Shown here: positions 16,039 to 25,303 of the stretch, in pieces
Numbering within the stretch: position 1 is the first letter of the stretch
Layout of the letters: each line of letters opens with the position of its first letter
Source: Solitalea koreensis
GTDB lineage: Bacteria; Bacteroidota; Bacteroidia; Sphingobacteriales; Sphingobacteriaceae
Direction of reading: 5' to 3'
Assembly (NCBI RefSeq): GCF_900182575.1
Contig: NZ_FXSZ01000012.1
Span: 1-53,016, forward strand
DNA: 53,016 nucleotides
Program-made: the position numbers and the translations under genes
Notes under the pieces: generated by a model
What the model saw: only the letters and a program-made list of their open reading frames with translations
Told to the model about the DNA's origin: nothing
Databases searched by the model: none

Positions 16039-18339
16039 ATGTCAGAACAGAATTACTTCCTGAAGATAGCATCTATGCTGGGTATTGGATCACGCCAGGT
16101 AGAAGCTACAGTTAAATTGCTTAATGATGGAGCGACCATTCCGTTTATTTCACGTTACCGTAAAGAATTAACCGGTAGTTTGGACGAAGTAGCGATCGGT
16201 GCAATTCGTGATGAGATTGTACGTTTGCGCGAATTGGATAAACGCAGGGAAGCCATTTTGAATTCGATACGTGAGCAAGGTAAATTAACCGAAGAGCTTG
16301 AGCAGCAGATCAACGATGCTGAAACCATGAGCAAATTGGAAGATTTATACCTCCCGTACAAGCCGAAGCGTCGTACAAAAGCAACGATCGCGCGCGAACG
16401 TGGTTTGGAGCCGTTGGCCGTACTCGTTTTTGCACAGGAAATAAAAGATATAGAAGCAGAAGCTTCAAAATTTATTGATGTTGAGAAGGAAGTAAATAAT
16501 GAATCGGAAGCATTGCAAGGTGCCCGTGATATTATTGCTGAATGGATGAATGAGGATGCTCCGGCACGTGAGAAAATGCGCTCGCTTTTCAAAGAAAAAG
16601 CAGTGGTGAAATCTTCGGTGATGAAAGGCAAGGAAGAAGAAGGCGTGAAATACCAGGATTACTTCGACTGGTCAGAGCCGTTGATGTCGGCACCTTCGCA
16701 CCGATTGTTGGCTATGCGTCGTGGTGAAAAAGAGATGATTCTGAGCCTTGACATTGCTCCTGAAAAAGAAGATGCAATTGCAATTCTTGAAACCTTATTC
16801 GTGAAAGGCTATGGTTCTGCAGCCGAGCAAATAAAGATCGCCATTGATGATTGCTATAAACGTTTATTAGCTCCATCTATTGAAACGGAAATGCGTTTGC
16901 TCACCAAGAAACTTGCCGATGAAAAAGCAATTTCTGTTTTTGCCGATAATTTAAGAGAGTTGTTGTTGTCATCTCCATTGGGTCAGAAAAGCATTTTAGC
17001 AATCGATCCGGGTTTCCGTACCGGTTGTAAAGTAGTAGCACTTGATCAGCAAGGTAAATTATTAGAGAACACTGTTATTTATCCTACTGCATCGTCACAT
17101 GCAAAAATGATGGAAGCGGAAGCCGTGATTTTGGCTTTCTGTCAAAAATATGCTATTGAAGCAATTGCCATTGGTAATGGTACAGCAGGGCGTGAAACAG
17201 AAACATTTGTTCGTTCTATTGCTCATTTGCCTAAAGAAATTGTTGTGATTTCGGTAAATGAAAGTGGTGCGTCCATTTATTCAGCTTCAGAAGTTGCCCG
17301 TGAAGAGTTTCCGGATGAGGATGTAACTGTGCGCGGAGCGGTTTCGATTGGTCGTCGTTTGGCCGACCCCTTGGCTGAGTTGGTTAAAATTGATCCAAAA
17401 TCGATTGGTGTAGGTCAATACCAACACGATGTTGATCAAAATGCCTTGAAAAGCAAATTGGATGAAGTTGTAGAAAGTTGCGTGAACAGAGTAGGGGTGG
17501 AGGTAAATACAGCCAGTAAACAACTGCTTACCTATGTTTCAGGTCTTGGCCCAACGCTGGCTCAAAATATCGTGAACTATAGAAATGAAAATGGGCCATT
17601 CAAGTCGCGTAAGGCTTTAATGAAAGTGCCACGTATGGGCGAAAAAGTATTTGAGCAGGCTGCCGGTTTCTTGCGGATTATGAACAGTGAGCATCCGCTT
17701 GATAAAAGTGCTGTTCACCCTGAAAGTTATTCGGTTGTAGAGTCGATGGCAAAAGATCTTGCATGTAAAGTAGAAGATTTGATCGCCAATAAAGAACTTC
17801 GTAAAAAAATAGAACTGAAAAAATACGTTACCGAAACGGTTGGTTTGCCGACTCTGAATGATATTATACAGGAATTGGATAAACCGGGCCGTGATCCGCG
17901 CAAATCATTCGAGGTATTTAAATTCGAAGAGACTGTTAACGAAATCTCCGATTTAAAAGTGGGAATGAAACTTCCGGGAATTGTAACCAACGTAACCAAT
18001 TTTGGTGCTTTCGTTGATATTGGCGTTCATCAGGATGGTTTGGTTCATTTGAGTCAATTATCAAACCGTTTCATTACCGATGCCAACGAAGTGGTTAAAG
18101 TTCAGCAAAAAGTAATGGTAACAGTAACCGAAGTTGATATTGCGCGTAAACGAATTGCGTTAACCATGAAAGATGATTCGGTATCGGCACCTAAAAGCAA
18201 ATCTGAGAAAGAAAAGTCAAGAAATGACCGTTCAAACAGATCAGCGAATTCAGGGGCATCTCAAAGACAAGAGAAACCTCGAGAAGAGCAGGATATGAAT
18301 GCGATGTTAGCTGCTTTGAAAGGAAAGTGGAAGAATTAA
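16039..18339 (+). CDS. tex: Tex, S1 RNA-binding transcription accessory protein
   Basis: Tex is a conserved cytoplasmic nucleic-acid-binding protein linked to transcription. Over 766 residues I see the helical N-terminus with ATIPFISRYRKELTGSLDEV (about 30-50), a YqgF/RNase H-like domain starting ILAIDPGFRTGCKVVALD (about residue 319), helix-hairpin-helix motifs in VNTASKQLLTYVSGLGPTLA and KVPRMGEKVFEQAAGFL (about 490-550), and the S1 domain LPGIVTNVTNFGAFVDIGVHQDG (about 640-710). A charged, Ser-rich tail follows. I chose ATG 16039 (MSEQNYFL) over 15997 because conservation begins there. Confidence 0.93.
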   Translation: MSEQNYFLKIASMLGIGSRQVEATVKLLNDGATIPFISRYRKELTGSLDEVAIGAIRDEIVRLRELDKRREAILNSIREQGKLTEELEQQINDAETMSKLEDLYLPYKPKRRTKATIARERGLEPLAVLVFAQEIKDIEAEASKFIDVEKEVNNESEALQGARDIIAEWMNEDAPAREKMRSLFKEKAVVKSSVMKGKEEEGVKYQDYFDWSEPLMSAPSHRLLAMRRGEKEMILSLDIAPEKEDAIAILETLFVKGYGSAAEQIKIAIDDCYKRLLAPSIETEMRLLTKKLADEKAISVFADNLRELLLSSPLGQKSILAIDPGFRTGCKVVALDQQGKLLENTVIYPTASSHAKMMEAEAVILAFCQKYAIEAIAIGNGTAGRETETFVRSIAHLPKEIVVISVNESGASIYSASEVAREEFPDEDVTVRGAVSIGRRLADPLAELVKIDPKSIGVGQYQHDVDQNALKSKLDEVVESCVNRVGVEVNTASKQLLTYVSGLGPTLAQNIVNYRNENGPFKSRKALMKVPRMGEKVFEQAAGFLRIMNSEHPLDKSAVHPESYSVVESMAKDLACKVEDLIANKELRKKIELKKYVTETVGLPTLNDIIQELDKPGRDPRKSFEVFKFEETVNEISDLKVGMKLPGIVTNVTNFGAFVDIGVHQDGLVHLSQLSNRFITDANEVVKVQQKVMVTVTEVDIARKRIALTMKDDSVSAPKSKSEKEKSRNDRSNRSANSGASQRQEKPREEQDMNAMLAALKGKWKN

Positions 18340-18449
18340 TATCAATGAAGAAGCGAATGTTGGAATTGAATGGTTGGCAGATGAACACTCATTCTCTCAC
18401 TCAATTCTTCTCTCATTCAATCATTTTATTATTTTTGCAGAAATTTAAC

Positions 18450-18647
18450 ATGAACATGGAAACTAAAACAGATAAACAAGTAATGCTATTGGCAGTTGGT
18501 GTAGTGTTAGGCCTTATTGGTACTTTTTCACGCTTTATCGTTGACTCGTCATTGTCATCAACCATAGCAAATATCATTTTGGTTGCAGGTGTAGTAGTAA
18601 GTTGTATAGCTGTTAACGGTATTATCACACCTAATGAAAAGCAATAA
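18450..18647 (+). CDS. Small two-helix membrane protein
   Basis: From ATG 18450 (MNMETKTDKQ) the protein has 65 residues with two hydrophobic helices, about 12-28 and 38-56 (VMLLAVGVVLGLIGTF and IANIILVAGVVVSCIAV). ATG 18456 is an equally possible start. A TATTTTTG -7 element at 18430-18437 lies 12 bp before the start, which argues against the longer frame from 18327. The function is unknown. A terminator follows at 18682. Confidence 0.6.
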   Translation: MNMETKTDKQVMLLAVGVVLGLIGTFSRFIVDSSLSSTIANIILVAGVVVSCIAVNGIITPNEKQ

Positions 18648-18681
18648 TTTGTTTTTCTGCAGATAATCGTATTATAACTTT

Positions 18682-18714
18682 TACCTCATCTGAAAAGGTG
18701 AGGTATTTTTTTTT
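18682..18714 (+). terminator. Intrinsic terminator with a long T run
   Basis: TACCTCA (18682-18688) pairs with TGAGGTA (18699-18705) and is followed by nine T. It ends directly at the ATG of the next gene, so that gene may be partly attenuated or have its own internal promoter. Confidence 0.7.
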
Positions 18715-19212
18715 ATGCAGATGATGGATCTGAGCCAACTAAAACATGAAGCCAATAACCGTAAGAAGGCCAATAAGAAATACTTCGACCGGTTGAAAAA
18801 TAAAAAGCCGAAAGAGGTTGATGATGCTTTTCATGCCCTTCACGAAGAGGTTTTTGCAGAGGTGGATTGCTTGAAATGTGGTAACTGCTGCAGAACAACC
18901 GGGCCATTGTTCACACAAAAAGATATTGAGCGTTTGGCAGGGCATTTTCGTATCCGGCCTGCAGCGTTTGTTGATCGGTATTTGCGAATCGATGAGGATA
19001 ACGATTATGTACTGCAATCAGTTCCATGTCCGTTTTTGGGAGCCGATAATTACTGCTCTGTCTATGAAGATCGGCCGAAAGCATGTCGTGAATACCCGCA
19101 TACAGATCGCAAACAAATGCACCAAATTTTGAACCTTACCTTAAAGAATATTCCCATTTGCCCTGCGGTTTTTGAGGTGGTGGAACGGATGAAGAGGAAC
19201 TTCCCTGCATAA
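18715..19212 (+). CDS. YkgJ-family cysteine-cluster protein
   Basis: Proteins of this family carry a cysteine cluster thought to bind zinc or an iron-sulfur centre; no reaction is established. In 165 residues I see C-L-K-C-G-N-C-C at about 52-59, PCPFL and YCSVYEDRPKACREYP around 101-125, and a late ICPAV, giving the typical set of eight cysteines. The N-terminus is lysine-rich and soluble. The start may be ATG 18715, 18721 or 18724, because the T run of the preceding terminator reaches 18714. Confidence 0.85.
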   Translation: MQMMDLSQLKHEANNRKKANKKYFDRLKNKKPKEVDDAFHALHEEVFAEVDCLKCGNCCRTTGPLFTQKDIERLAGHFRIRPAAFVDRYLRIDEDNDYVLQSVPCPFLGADNYCSVYEDRPKACREYPHTDRKQMHQILNLTLKNIPICPAVFEVVERMKRNFPA

Positions 19213-19246
19213 GAGAAGTCCCTGCTAATTATCCGTTGTGTTTGTT

Positions 19247-19996
19247 TTATGAAAAAAAGTTAGGCAATAAGATGTCTTCAAATTTGTAAAAACCAGGCTC
19301 TTTATCCGTTAAGTTTTGAGCGATGAATATTGCACCGTTACCAAATGCTTCTCTGGAGATCGATTCATGTACCAACCTGACTGTTTGGTACGGAAAACCA
19401 AAGATTACCTCGTGTTTACCCACGATCCCGCCTGCTCTAATAGAACTAATATCATCATTGTTTATTTCCAGATAATCAGCAATTTTAACAGCAGTTCCTG
19501 ATACATCTTCTTTCGTTTTAAAATGTTCTTCAATAATAGCAATGTCAACAAATGGAGCTATTTTTTTTAAAAACTTACTCGCAAACATTAAAAAGTTTAC
19601 TCCCAGGGTGATGTTTGGCGACCAAAAAACGGTTGTTTGCTCTGAAAGTGATTTTAGGAAAACCATTTCTTTTTCCTGATAATGTGAAATGGCAGATATG
19701 ATTTTTATTCCTCTTTCTTTTGCCTCCTGACCATAAATGTACAATCCTAGATCTGATGAAAAGTCAATTATAAAATCCACCGGATGTTGGTCCAGCAATT
19801 CAGATATAGTAATGTTTTGCAATGAAAAAATATGTCCCGGATCCTCTGATTCTGTCCCTAAAAATTCTGAAACAGACCTGCTTTCCAGTTTCGTGCTTTT
19901 TCTTAAAACCCACTCTAAAGAGAATTCTGTATTTTGAAGAATTACACTTGCTACTGCTTTTCCTGTTTTCCCAAATCCAATAAGTCCTACCTTCAT
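19247..19996 (-). CDS. dapB: Dihydrodipicolinate reductase-like protein
   Basis: DapB reduces dihydrodipicolinate with NAD(P)H in lysine/diaminopimelate synthesis. The N-terminus is a Rossmann motif, GLIGFGKTGKAVA. The middle has DFIIDFSSD and SPNITLGVNFL. The catalytic loop reads EEHFKTKEDVSGTA, keeping His and the Lys four residues later but replacing the usual second His, Asp-Ala-Pro. IRAGGIVGKHEVIFG matches the R-x-G-x-x-G-x-H-x-V segment. The 249-residue length is normal. The divergent loop leaves open that this is a paralogue rather than the main DapB. A possible -7 box (TATTTTTG on the minus strand, 20069-20076) lies 72 bp upstream. Confidence 0.78.
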   Translation of the reverse strand: MKVGLIGFGKTGKAVASVILQNTEFSLEWVLRKSTKLESRSVSEFLGTESEDPGHIFSLQNITISELLDQHPVDFIIDFSSDLGLYIYGQEAKERGIKIISAISHYQEKEMVFLKSLSEQTTVFWSPNITLGVNFLMFASKFLKKIAPFVDIAIIEEHFKTKEDVSGTAVKIADYLEINNDDISSIRAGGIVGKHEVIFGFPYQTVRLVHESISREAFGNGAIFIAQNLTDKEPGFYKFEDILLPNFFS

Positions 19997-20225
19997 ATAG
20001 CGTTTTTTTTAAATAAAAAAATTTGATTATAACCCTTAACAGAAAAGTAAGGATGTGCCCGAAAGTTGCAAAAATAGGCTTTTGGGCCTGAAATGCTAAT
20101 TCACTGCCCCGGTAAGGTCAACGAACCAGCTCCAATTGAGGTAATGATTACTTTGAAAACCGCCTTTAAGTTACCTGAATTTAATTTTTTGAATTAGAAA
20201 ATGATTTAAGATAAAATTCAAATTT

Positions 20226-20256
20226 CTTGACTGTCTTTTCATTTTGCTTACCTTTG
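20226..20256 (+). promoter_or_regulatory. Promoter of the small-protein/TonB receptor/PepSY cassette
   Basis: CTTG, exactly 19 nt, then TACCTTTG (20249-20256): one mismatch from TTTG-N19-TAnnTTTG. It ends 8 bp before the inferred TTG start at 20265. Confidence 0.75.
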
Positions 20257-20264
20257 CCCCGAAT

Positions 20265-20639
20265 TTGAAAAAGGCATTCTCCATATTAATTCTCATTTGC
20301 TTGCTAACCCAAACGTTTAGTAAATGGGTTATTTATGCCGAGTACCAAGCCAATAAAAGTTTTATTGAAAAATACCTTTGCGAGAACAAAAATAGACCCG
20401 AACTCGCTTGTCATGGTCAGTGCTATTTGATGAAGAAATTGAAGAAGGATGCACAAGAAGAACAAGGTAAAACGGGAACTTCACGAGATAAATTCGAAAC
20501 ACAGGTTTTTACTCAAACAGCGTATTCTTCTCCTTTTGCGAGTGCCTATTTTGAACTTAACGTACAACCCAAATACCTGATTATTGGTTCAATCAGTTCG
20601 TGTTATACTGATATTTTTCACCCTCCACAAGTAGCTTAA
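20265..20639 (+). CDS. Small exported protein preceding a TonB receptor
   Basis: The frame is open from TTG 20244, but 20244-20256 overlaps the -7 promoter element, so I chose TTG 20265, giving 124 residues beginning KKAFSILILICLLTQTFSKW, a signal peptide or anchor. The mature part contains the cluster YLCENKNRPELACHGQCYL with three cysteines and a histidine, then a basic KKLKKD stretch. Short proteins of this type (E-N-x-x-P-x-x-x-C-x-G-x-C) precede TonB receptor genes in many Bacteroidota; the Cys/His cluster suggests metal binding. It is followed 200 bp later by the receptor. Confidence 0.65.
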   Translation: MKKAFSILILICLLTQTFSKWVIYAEYQANKSFIEKYLCENKNRPELACHGQCYLMKKLKKDAQEEQGKTGTSRDKFETQVFTQTAYSSPFASAYFELNVQPKYLIIGSISSCYTDIFHPPQVA

Positions 20640-20733
20640 CATTACTTTCTTTTTCAGGTACACGTTTTAGCATATCATGGAATTTCTATGTGCTTTGTGT
20701 ATCCAATCAATTTTTTAAACAGTTTAAATTTAG

Positions 20734-20807
20734 TGTCATCCCTAGGTTCGAGGGATCCACTGGTAAATAGCTTTGTTTAAACAGATGCTTCGTGCCTCAG
20801 CATGACA
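20734..20807. repeat. Intergenic palindromic repeat (MITE/REP-like)
   Basis: The stretch is bounded by TGTCAT (20734-20739) and ATGACA (20802-20807) as inverted repeats and contains a CCCTAGG/CGAGGG hairpin and GATGCTTCGTGCC. This resembles the TGTCATCC...CATGACA repeats scattered in many Bacteroidota genomes. Copy number cannot be judged from one window. Confidence 0.5.
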
Positions 20808-20841
20808 AGCATTTGTTGATGAGGTCTGTTAGTCGTTTTTT

Positions 20842-23169
20842 ATGAAAAAACTATATATCATTATCATATTAACTTTTGTGGCTCTTAATACCTGGGCACA
20901 AACAACGGTTAAAGGAAAAATTTTCGATGCTATAACTAAGGAACCACTTGCAGGAGCCAGCATTTTTGTTGAAAACAGCAATGAAGGGACTCATAGCAAT
21001 TCAATGGGCGCATTTAATTTTACAACCCATTTCACTATTGAAAAAGTTCAAGTTGCTTTTGCCGGTTACCAATCTGTTACGGTGACTCTTACCGGAAAAG
21101 AGCTTTCGATCGCACTTTCGCCAACAAGTAATCGCATACAAGAGGTGGTGGTTACCGCTAGTCGTGAAGTTCAATTACGACGTGAGGCTCCCATTGCAAT
21201 CAGTAAAATAAGCTCAAAACAAATTGAAGAAACCAAACCTACCATTATCAACGAATTGATTAATAAGGTTCCGGGGGTGATAATGACCAATTTAACTAAT
21301 GAGCAACACATGATGGCAATACGCCAGCCGATGACCACAAGCCCTTATTTTTTATACATGGAAGATGGAATTCCTATTCGTCCGGTAGGTGTATTTAATC
21401 ACAATGCTCTTTTGGAGATGAATATGTATTCCTTGAATTCAGTAGAAGTTATAAAGGGCCCATCTTCTTCATTATACGGCAGCGAAGCTAATGGTGGTGC
21501 AGTTAACTTCATCACGCTTAAACCTTCGGCTATTCCAACTGTGCGTATAGGTATTCAACGTGATAATTTCGGCTATGTACGCACTCAGTTTAGCGGAGGT
21601 AGTTATGTGAATCAAAATCTTGGTTTTGTGGCAAGCGGGTTTGTTGCCCAACAACGCAACAGTTGGTTAACCTACAGTGATTACAACAAGTACGGCTTTA
21701 ACTTACGCACTGATTACCGGATTAATGATCGCTCAAAACTGATTTTAGCTGGTTCAATCGATAAGTACAGAACTGAAATGACCGGATCGGTTGATAGTAG
21801 CGGATTTTATAATCGCAAGTATCAGTCAAACAATGAGTTCACTTTTAGAAATGTAAATGCCTTGCGTATACGTTTAACACATGAATTTGAGATCAATAAA
21901 AACTCGGAGCTGGTTACTTCTTTATATATCCGTAATAATGATATTGAACAACTGCCAAGTTATGCCATTAAAAAAGACTTGAATAATCCTACAATTGCAC
22001 ACGGCCAACACAATGATAATGCATTTAAAAGCATTGGTTTTGTTTCGCAGAATAGCACTAAACTTAAGTTTCTTAATTCGAAACTTATTACAGGCCTTTC
22101 TTATGATTATTCGCCTAATACTTATTGGGCAAGTTATGTTAGCATTACTCGTGATACAAAAACAGGTTTTTATCCATCAGCGGTTGAACATCCTGACTCA
22201 GTGCTAGCCAACTATAAAGCCAATATTGCGAATCTGGGTGCTTATTTTCAATATGAGTTTTCTCCGGTTCAACGATTGAAAATAGTGTTGGGTGGCCGTT
22301 ATGATAACATCCGTTATAATTTTGATAATTATCTGCCCTCAACAGCTTTTACCGGCGCTCCGGATTCAAAAAATAGCTTTGATAGTTTTACACCCAAAGT
22401 CGGACTAACCTACAACTTTAATCCCGATTTAGGTGCCTATGCAAATTATAGCCGTGGTTTTTGTCCGCCAAGTGTAAATCAATTATACAGTGGCGTCAAA
22501 GTTCCTTCATTGCAACCTTCAAAATTTGATAACTATGAAATTGGTGGTTGGGCAACCGTATTAAAAAAATGGCTATACGTTGATTTCAGTTTCTACCAAA
22601 TGAATGGTTTTAACGAAGTGGTATCGTACCGTTTGGTTGATAATTCAACTGAATCACGAAACTCTGGTAAAACCTTGCATAGAGGAATTGAGTACAGCTT
22701 GAATTTCACGCCAAACAATCAATTAAGTTTTCGTTTCGGAGGTTCAAATGTTGTTCATCAGTATGTGAACTATGAAGTAAGCTCAACCCTAAACTATAAT
22801 GGTAAAGAAATGCCTCAAGCGCCTCATTTTATTGCAAATGCTGAAATCACGTATCGTCCTAGCTTTTTAAAGGGATTTCGTGTGGCTACTGAATGGCAAC
22901 GAATCAGTTCTTATTTCTTAGATAATGGTAACACTCAACGTTATAATGATCGTACCTTATTTGGTTTAAAGGGAGTGAGTACGATGAATTTTCGCGCTGG
23001 TTACAATCTGAAAGGGATTGAAATCTTTGGTAATCTCATGAATGTAAGTAATGAGCTATATGCAAACAATGCAACTTTAGGAGCATTTGGAAAAAGTTTT
23101 ACACCGGCTTCGCCAAGAACATTAACCATCGGATTAACCTATCAGTTTAGGGGCCGCCAGAATCAATAA
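20842..23169 (+). CDS. TonB-dependent outer-membrane receptor
   Basis: The receptor imports a bound ligand across the outer membrane using TonB energy. The 775 residues comprise a signal peptide (to about AQ, 20), a carboxypeptidase-like domain (about 22-100), a TonB-box-like EVVVTASRE near 107-115, a plug (120-230) with EDGIPIRPVGVFNHN and VEVIKGPSSSLYGSEANGGAVNFIT, and a barrel ending GLTYQFRGRQNQ. The neighbours are a Cys-rich small protein upstream and a PepSY-type membrane protein 3 bp downstream, a combination seen in ferric-siderophore or metal uptake. The ligand is therefore inferred to be an iron chelate or another metal. Confidence 0.9.
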   Translation: MKKLYIIIILTFVALNTWAQTTVKGKIFDAITKEPLAGASIFVENSNEGTHSNSMGAFNFTTHFTIEKVQVAFAGYQSVTVTLTGKELSIALSPTSNRIQEVVVTASREVQLRREAPIAISKISSKQIEETKPTIINELINKVPGVIMTNLTNEQHMMAIRQPMTTSPYFLYMEDGIPIRPVGVFNHNALLEMNMYSLNSVEVIKGPSSSLYGSEANGGAVNFITLKPSAIPTVRIGIQRDNFGYVRTQFSGGSYVNQNLGFVASGFVAQQRNSWLTYSDYNKYGFNLRTDYRINDRSKLILAGSIDKYRTEMTGSVDSSGFYNRKYQSNNEFTFRNVNALRIRLTHEFEINKNSELVTSLYIRNNDIEQLPSYAIKKDLNNPTIAHGQHNDNAFKSIGFVSQNSTKLKFLNSKLITGLSYDYSPNTYWASYVSITRDTKTGFYPSAVEHPDSVLANYKANIANLGAYFQYEFSPVQRLKIVLGGRYDNIRYNFDNYLPSTAFTGAPDSKNSFDSFTPKVGLTYNFNPDLGAYANYSRGFCPPSVNQLYSGVKVPSLQPSKFDNYEIGGWATVLKKWLYVDFSFYQMNGFNEVVSYRLVDNSTESRNSGKTLHRGIEYSLNFTPNNQLSFRFGGSNVVHQYVNYEVSSTLNYNGKEMPQAPHFIANAEITYRPSFLKGFRVATEWQRISSYFLDNGNTQRYNDRTLFGLKGVSTMNFRAGYNLKGIEIFGNLMNVSNELYANNATLGAFGKSFTPASPRTLTIGLTYQFRGRQNQ

Positions 23170-23172
23170 AAA

Positions 23173-24669
23173 ATGATCAAAAGAAATATTTACAAATGGC
23201 ATCGTAGTCTGAGCATTCTTATAGCCTTACCGGTTATCATGTGGACGATCAGTGGCATCATGCACCCATTGATGACTACGATAAAACCGAAAATCAAGAA
23301 CCAGTTTCTGTATGCTAAGCCCATTGACAGTGCATCATTAGCAATTGGAATTGATAAGGTATTACTGCAAAATCAGATAAAGGCGATCAGTAATTTCAGG
23401 ATCGTACAGATGAATGAAGCTTCTTTTTATCAAGTAAAGCTTAAGCATGATGCTGTGCTACATTATTTTAATGCTAAAACTGGTCAGGAGCTTAAAAGTG
23501 GCGATCAATATTATGCTGATCAGCTGGCGGCAAAGTTATTGGGTGATGATCAATCAAAAATAACTTCAACCCAGTTTGTCCAATCGTTTGATAAGGAATA
23601 CGTGGAGATCAATCGGTTGTTACCTGTTTACAAAGTGAGTTTTGACAGAAATGATGGTATTCGCTTATATGTCGACACCTCTTCAGATCGTTTGGGGCTT
23701 GCCATGGATAATAAAAGAGCGATTTTTAATAGCTTTTTTCGCAATTTTCATAGTTGGGAGTTTTTGCATTTCTTCGGGAGCTTTCGTTTGTTCGTTTTGG
23801 GGGCATTAGCATCGATTGCTTTTTTAACGGTTATTATGGGGATCTATATTTCCAGGATTACCAAAGCTAAAACAGCTGCGAATAGCCAGGTGAAATACCG
23901 CCGTTGGCACCGTCGGGTTGCTGTAAGTATTTCAATTACTACATTGATGTTCACTTCTAGCGGAGCCTATCATGCTTTAAAAAAAATAGAGCCTGATACA
24001 AGAGCGGATTATTTTATGGATGATACCTTCAATGCGGAAGATTTAGCTTTTAGTAAGTCAGCTTTTTTTGCCAAAGGAGGAGTTGTAAATGTTTCTTTAG
24101 TGAAGATGGAGGATCAAAATTTTCTGCGTGTAAGTGATAATGGTAAGCAGAGGGAAGACTGCTGTGAGAAAATGAATATGGCCTCTGAAATGATGGGCAT
24201 GAAAGGCAAAGGTTTTAAATCATCAGTTCATTACTACTCACTGCCTGAGCTTAACGAGCTGAAAAATGGTGACGCAATCTATGCAAATTATATGGCAGCT
24301 CGATTTAGTGGGAATGATGCTTCAAAATTTGTATCATCCAGTCCGGTCACAAATTTTGAAGGGGAATATGGTTTTGTAAATAAACGATTGCCTGTAATGA
24401 AAGTGCAATTCAATACCAATCACAATGAAAGGTTCTATGTAGAAACGTCTACCGGAAAGCTATCAACTCGTATTGATGATGAAGATTTACACGAAGGTTT
24501 AAGTTTTGCCATGTTGCATAAATTTCACTTTACCGATGCCCTGGGCAAAACCACCAGAGATGTGATAACGATCATTGCAGCTTTCGGAAATTTACTTGCA
24601 ACTCTTTTAGGCTGTACTTTATTGGTGTTTTTCTATTTAAAGAAGAAGAAAAAAGTGATAGCAAACTAA
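23173..24669 (+). CDS. PepSY-domain inner-membrane protein (PepSY-TM-like)
   Basis: The protein has 498 residues with membrane helices near 12-33 (LSILIALPVIMWTISGIMHPL), 205-226, 248-266 and 465-488. The first part contains the characteristic YKWHRSLSI, and another RRWHRRVAVS repeats the pattern mid-protein, so there are two halves each with a histidine-bearing helix. Two periplasmic PepSY-like regions lie between. Relatives act as ferric-chelate or heme-linked reductases alongside TonB receptors. It begins 3 bp after the receptor stop, so it is translationally linked. An EDCCEKMNM segment with a cysteine pair (about 317-325) is distinctive. Confidence 0.82.
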   Translation: MIKRNIYKWHRSLSILIALPVIMWTISGIMHPLMTTIKPKIKNQFLYAKPIDSASLAIGIDKVLLQNQIKAISNFRIVQMNEASFYQVKLKHDAVLHYFNAKTGQELKSGDQYYADQLAAKLLGDDQSKITSTQFVQSFDKEYVEINRLLPVYKVSFDRNDGIRLYVDTSSDRLGLAMDNKRAIFNSFFRNFHSWEFLHFFGSFRLFVLGALASIAFLTVIMGIYISRITKAKTAANSQVKYRRWHRRVAVSISITTLMFTSSGAYHALKKIEPDTRADYFMDDTFNAEDLAFSKSAFFAKGGVVNVSLVKMEDQNFLRVSDNGKQREDCCEKMNMASEMMGMKGKGFKSSVHYYSLPELNELKNGDAIYANYMAARFSGNDASKFVSSSPVTNFEGEYGFVNKRLPVMKVQFNTNHNERFYVETSTGKLSTRIDDEDLHEGLSFAMLHKFHFTDALGKTTRDVITIIAAFGNLLATLLGCTLLVFFYLKKKKKVIAN

Positions 24670-24675
24670 AAGAAA

Positions 24676-24718
24676 ATGAGCGGAGTCGAAGGCTTTTTAC
24701 CAATTCGACTTCGCTCAT
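24676..24718. repeat. Intergenic palindrome, possibly terminator
   Basis: ATGAGCGGAGTCGAA and TTCGACTTCGCTCAT pair with one mismatch around a 13-nt loop, just after the PepSY gene. The GAGTCGAAG core recurs near 32381. Confidence 0.55.
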
Positions 24719-24759
24719 CATGATCCATGATCGATGTGCAATTACTGAACATACATTCC

Positions 24760-25236
24760 TTATTTTTTCAGAACTTTAATCATGTGATTGGTGGATACCG
24801 TAAATCCTTGGGTAGACCAAAACTCTAAGGCGGTATGGTTTTTTGCAGAAACTTGTAATTCGAGATGATCTGCGCCTTTCTTAATCAACCAGTCTTCAGC
24901 TTCTTTAAATAACAAATTTCCAATACCGTATCCTCTGTATTTTTCGCTGATTATGGTTTCAGCGATATAGCCTTTTTTGTGAAGCAGGAAAGCTTCAGTT
25001 CCTGTTGAAAAACTAGTAATCATCATTCCGGCAACATTATTGTCAACGGTGCACACAAATATTTTTGTATCAGCTTGTGCAAAACGGGTTTTCAAATTGG
25101 ATATAATTGAATCTTTTGGATGGTCAGTGATTTTAAAGATGAGATGATGGTCCTTGTGAATTTTAATCAGTTCAATCCAAAGTTCGTATAAGCGTTCAAG
25201 ATCTTCCAGGTTCGCTTCTCTGATTTTTGTATCCAT
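24760..25236 (-). CDS. GNAT-family N-acetyltransferase
   Basis: The protein transfers an acetyl group from acetyl-CoA to an unidentified amine. The 158 residues show the GNAT order: an N-terminal IREANLEDLERLYELW helix, the beta4 strand GYIAETIISEKYRGYGIGNLL, which carries the acetyl-CoA pyrophosphate loop R-G-x-G-I-G (about residues 97-104), and LELQVSAKNHTALEFWSTQGF, the C-terminal motif B. It is a single-gene unit, convergent with the upstream PepSY operon. Confidence 0.88.
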   Translation of the reverse strand: MDTKIREANLEDLERLYELWIELIKIHKDHHLIFKITDHPKDSIISNLKTRFAQADTKIFVCTVDNNVAGMMITSFSTGTEAFLLHKKGYIAETIISEKYRGYGIGNLLFKEAEDWLIKKGADHLELQVSAKNHTALEFWSTQGFTVSTNHMIKVLKK

Positions 25237-25303
25237 AAGTTCTCGAGTTATATTACAATTTAACAGTTACAATCAATAAAATGAAGCAGTGTTATAGAAA
25301 CAG

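Noticed and set aside
19997..20225. Possible riboswitch upstream of the TonB receptor cassette
   Set aside because: I looked for cobalamin, TPP and FMN riboswitch landmarks and found none; the promoter at 20226-20256 lies downstream, so this stretch would not be in the transcript.
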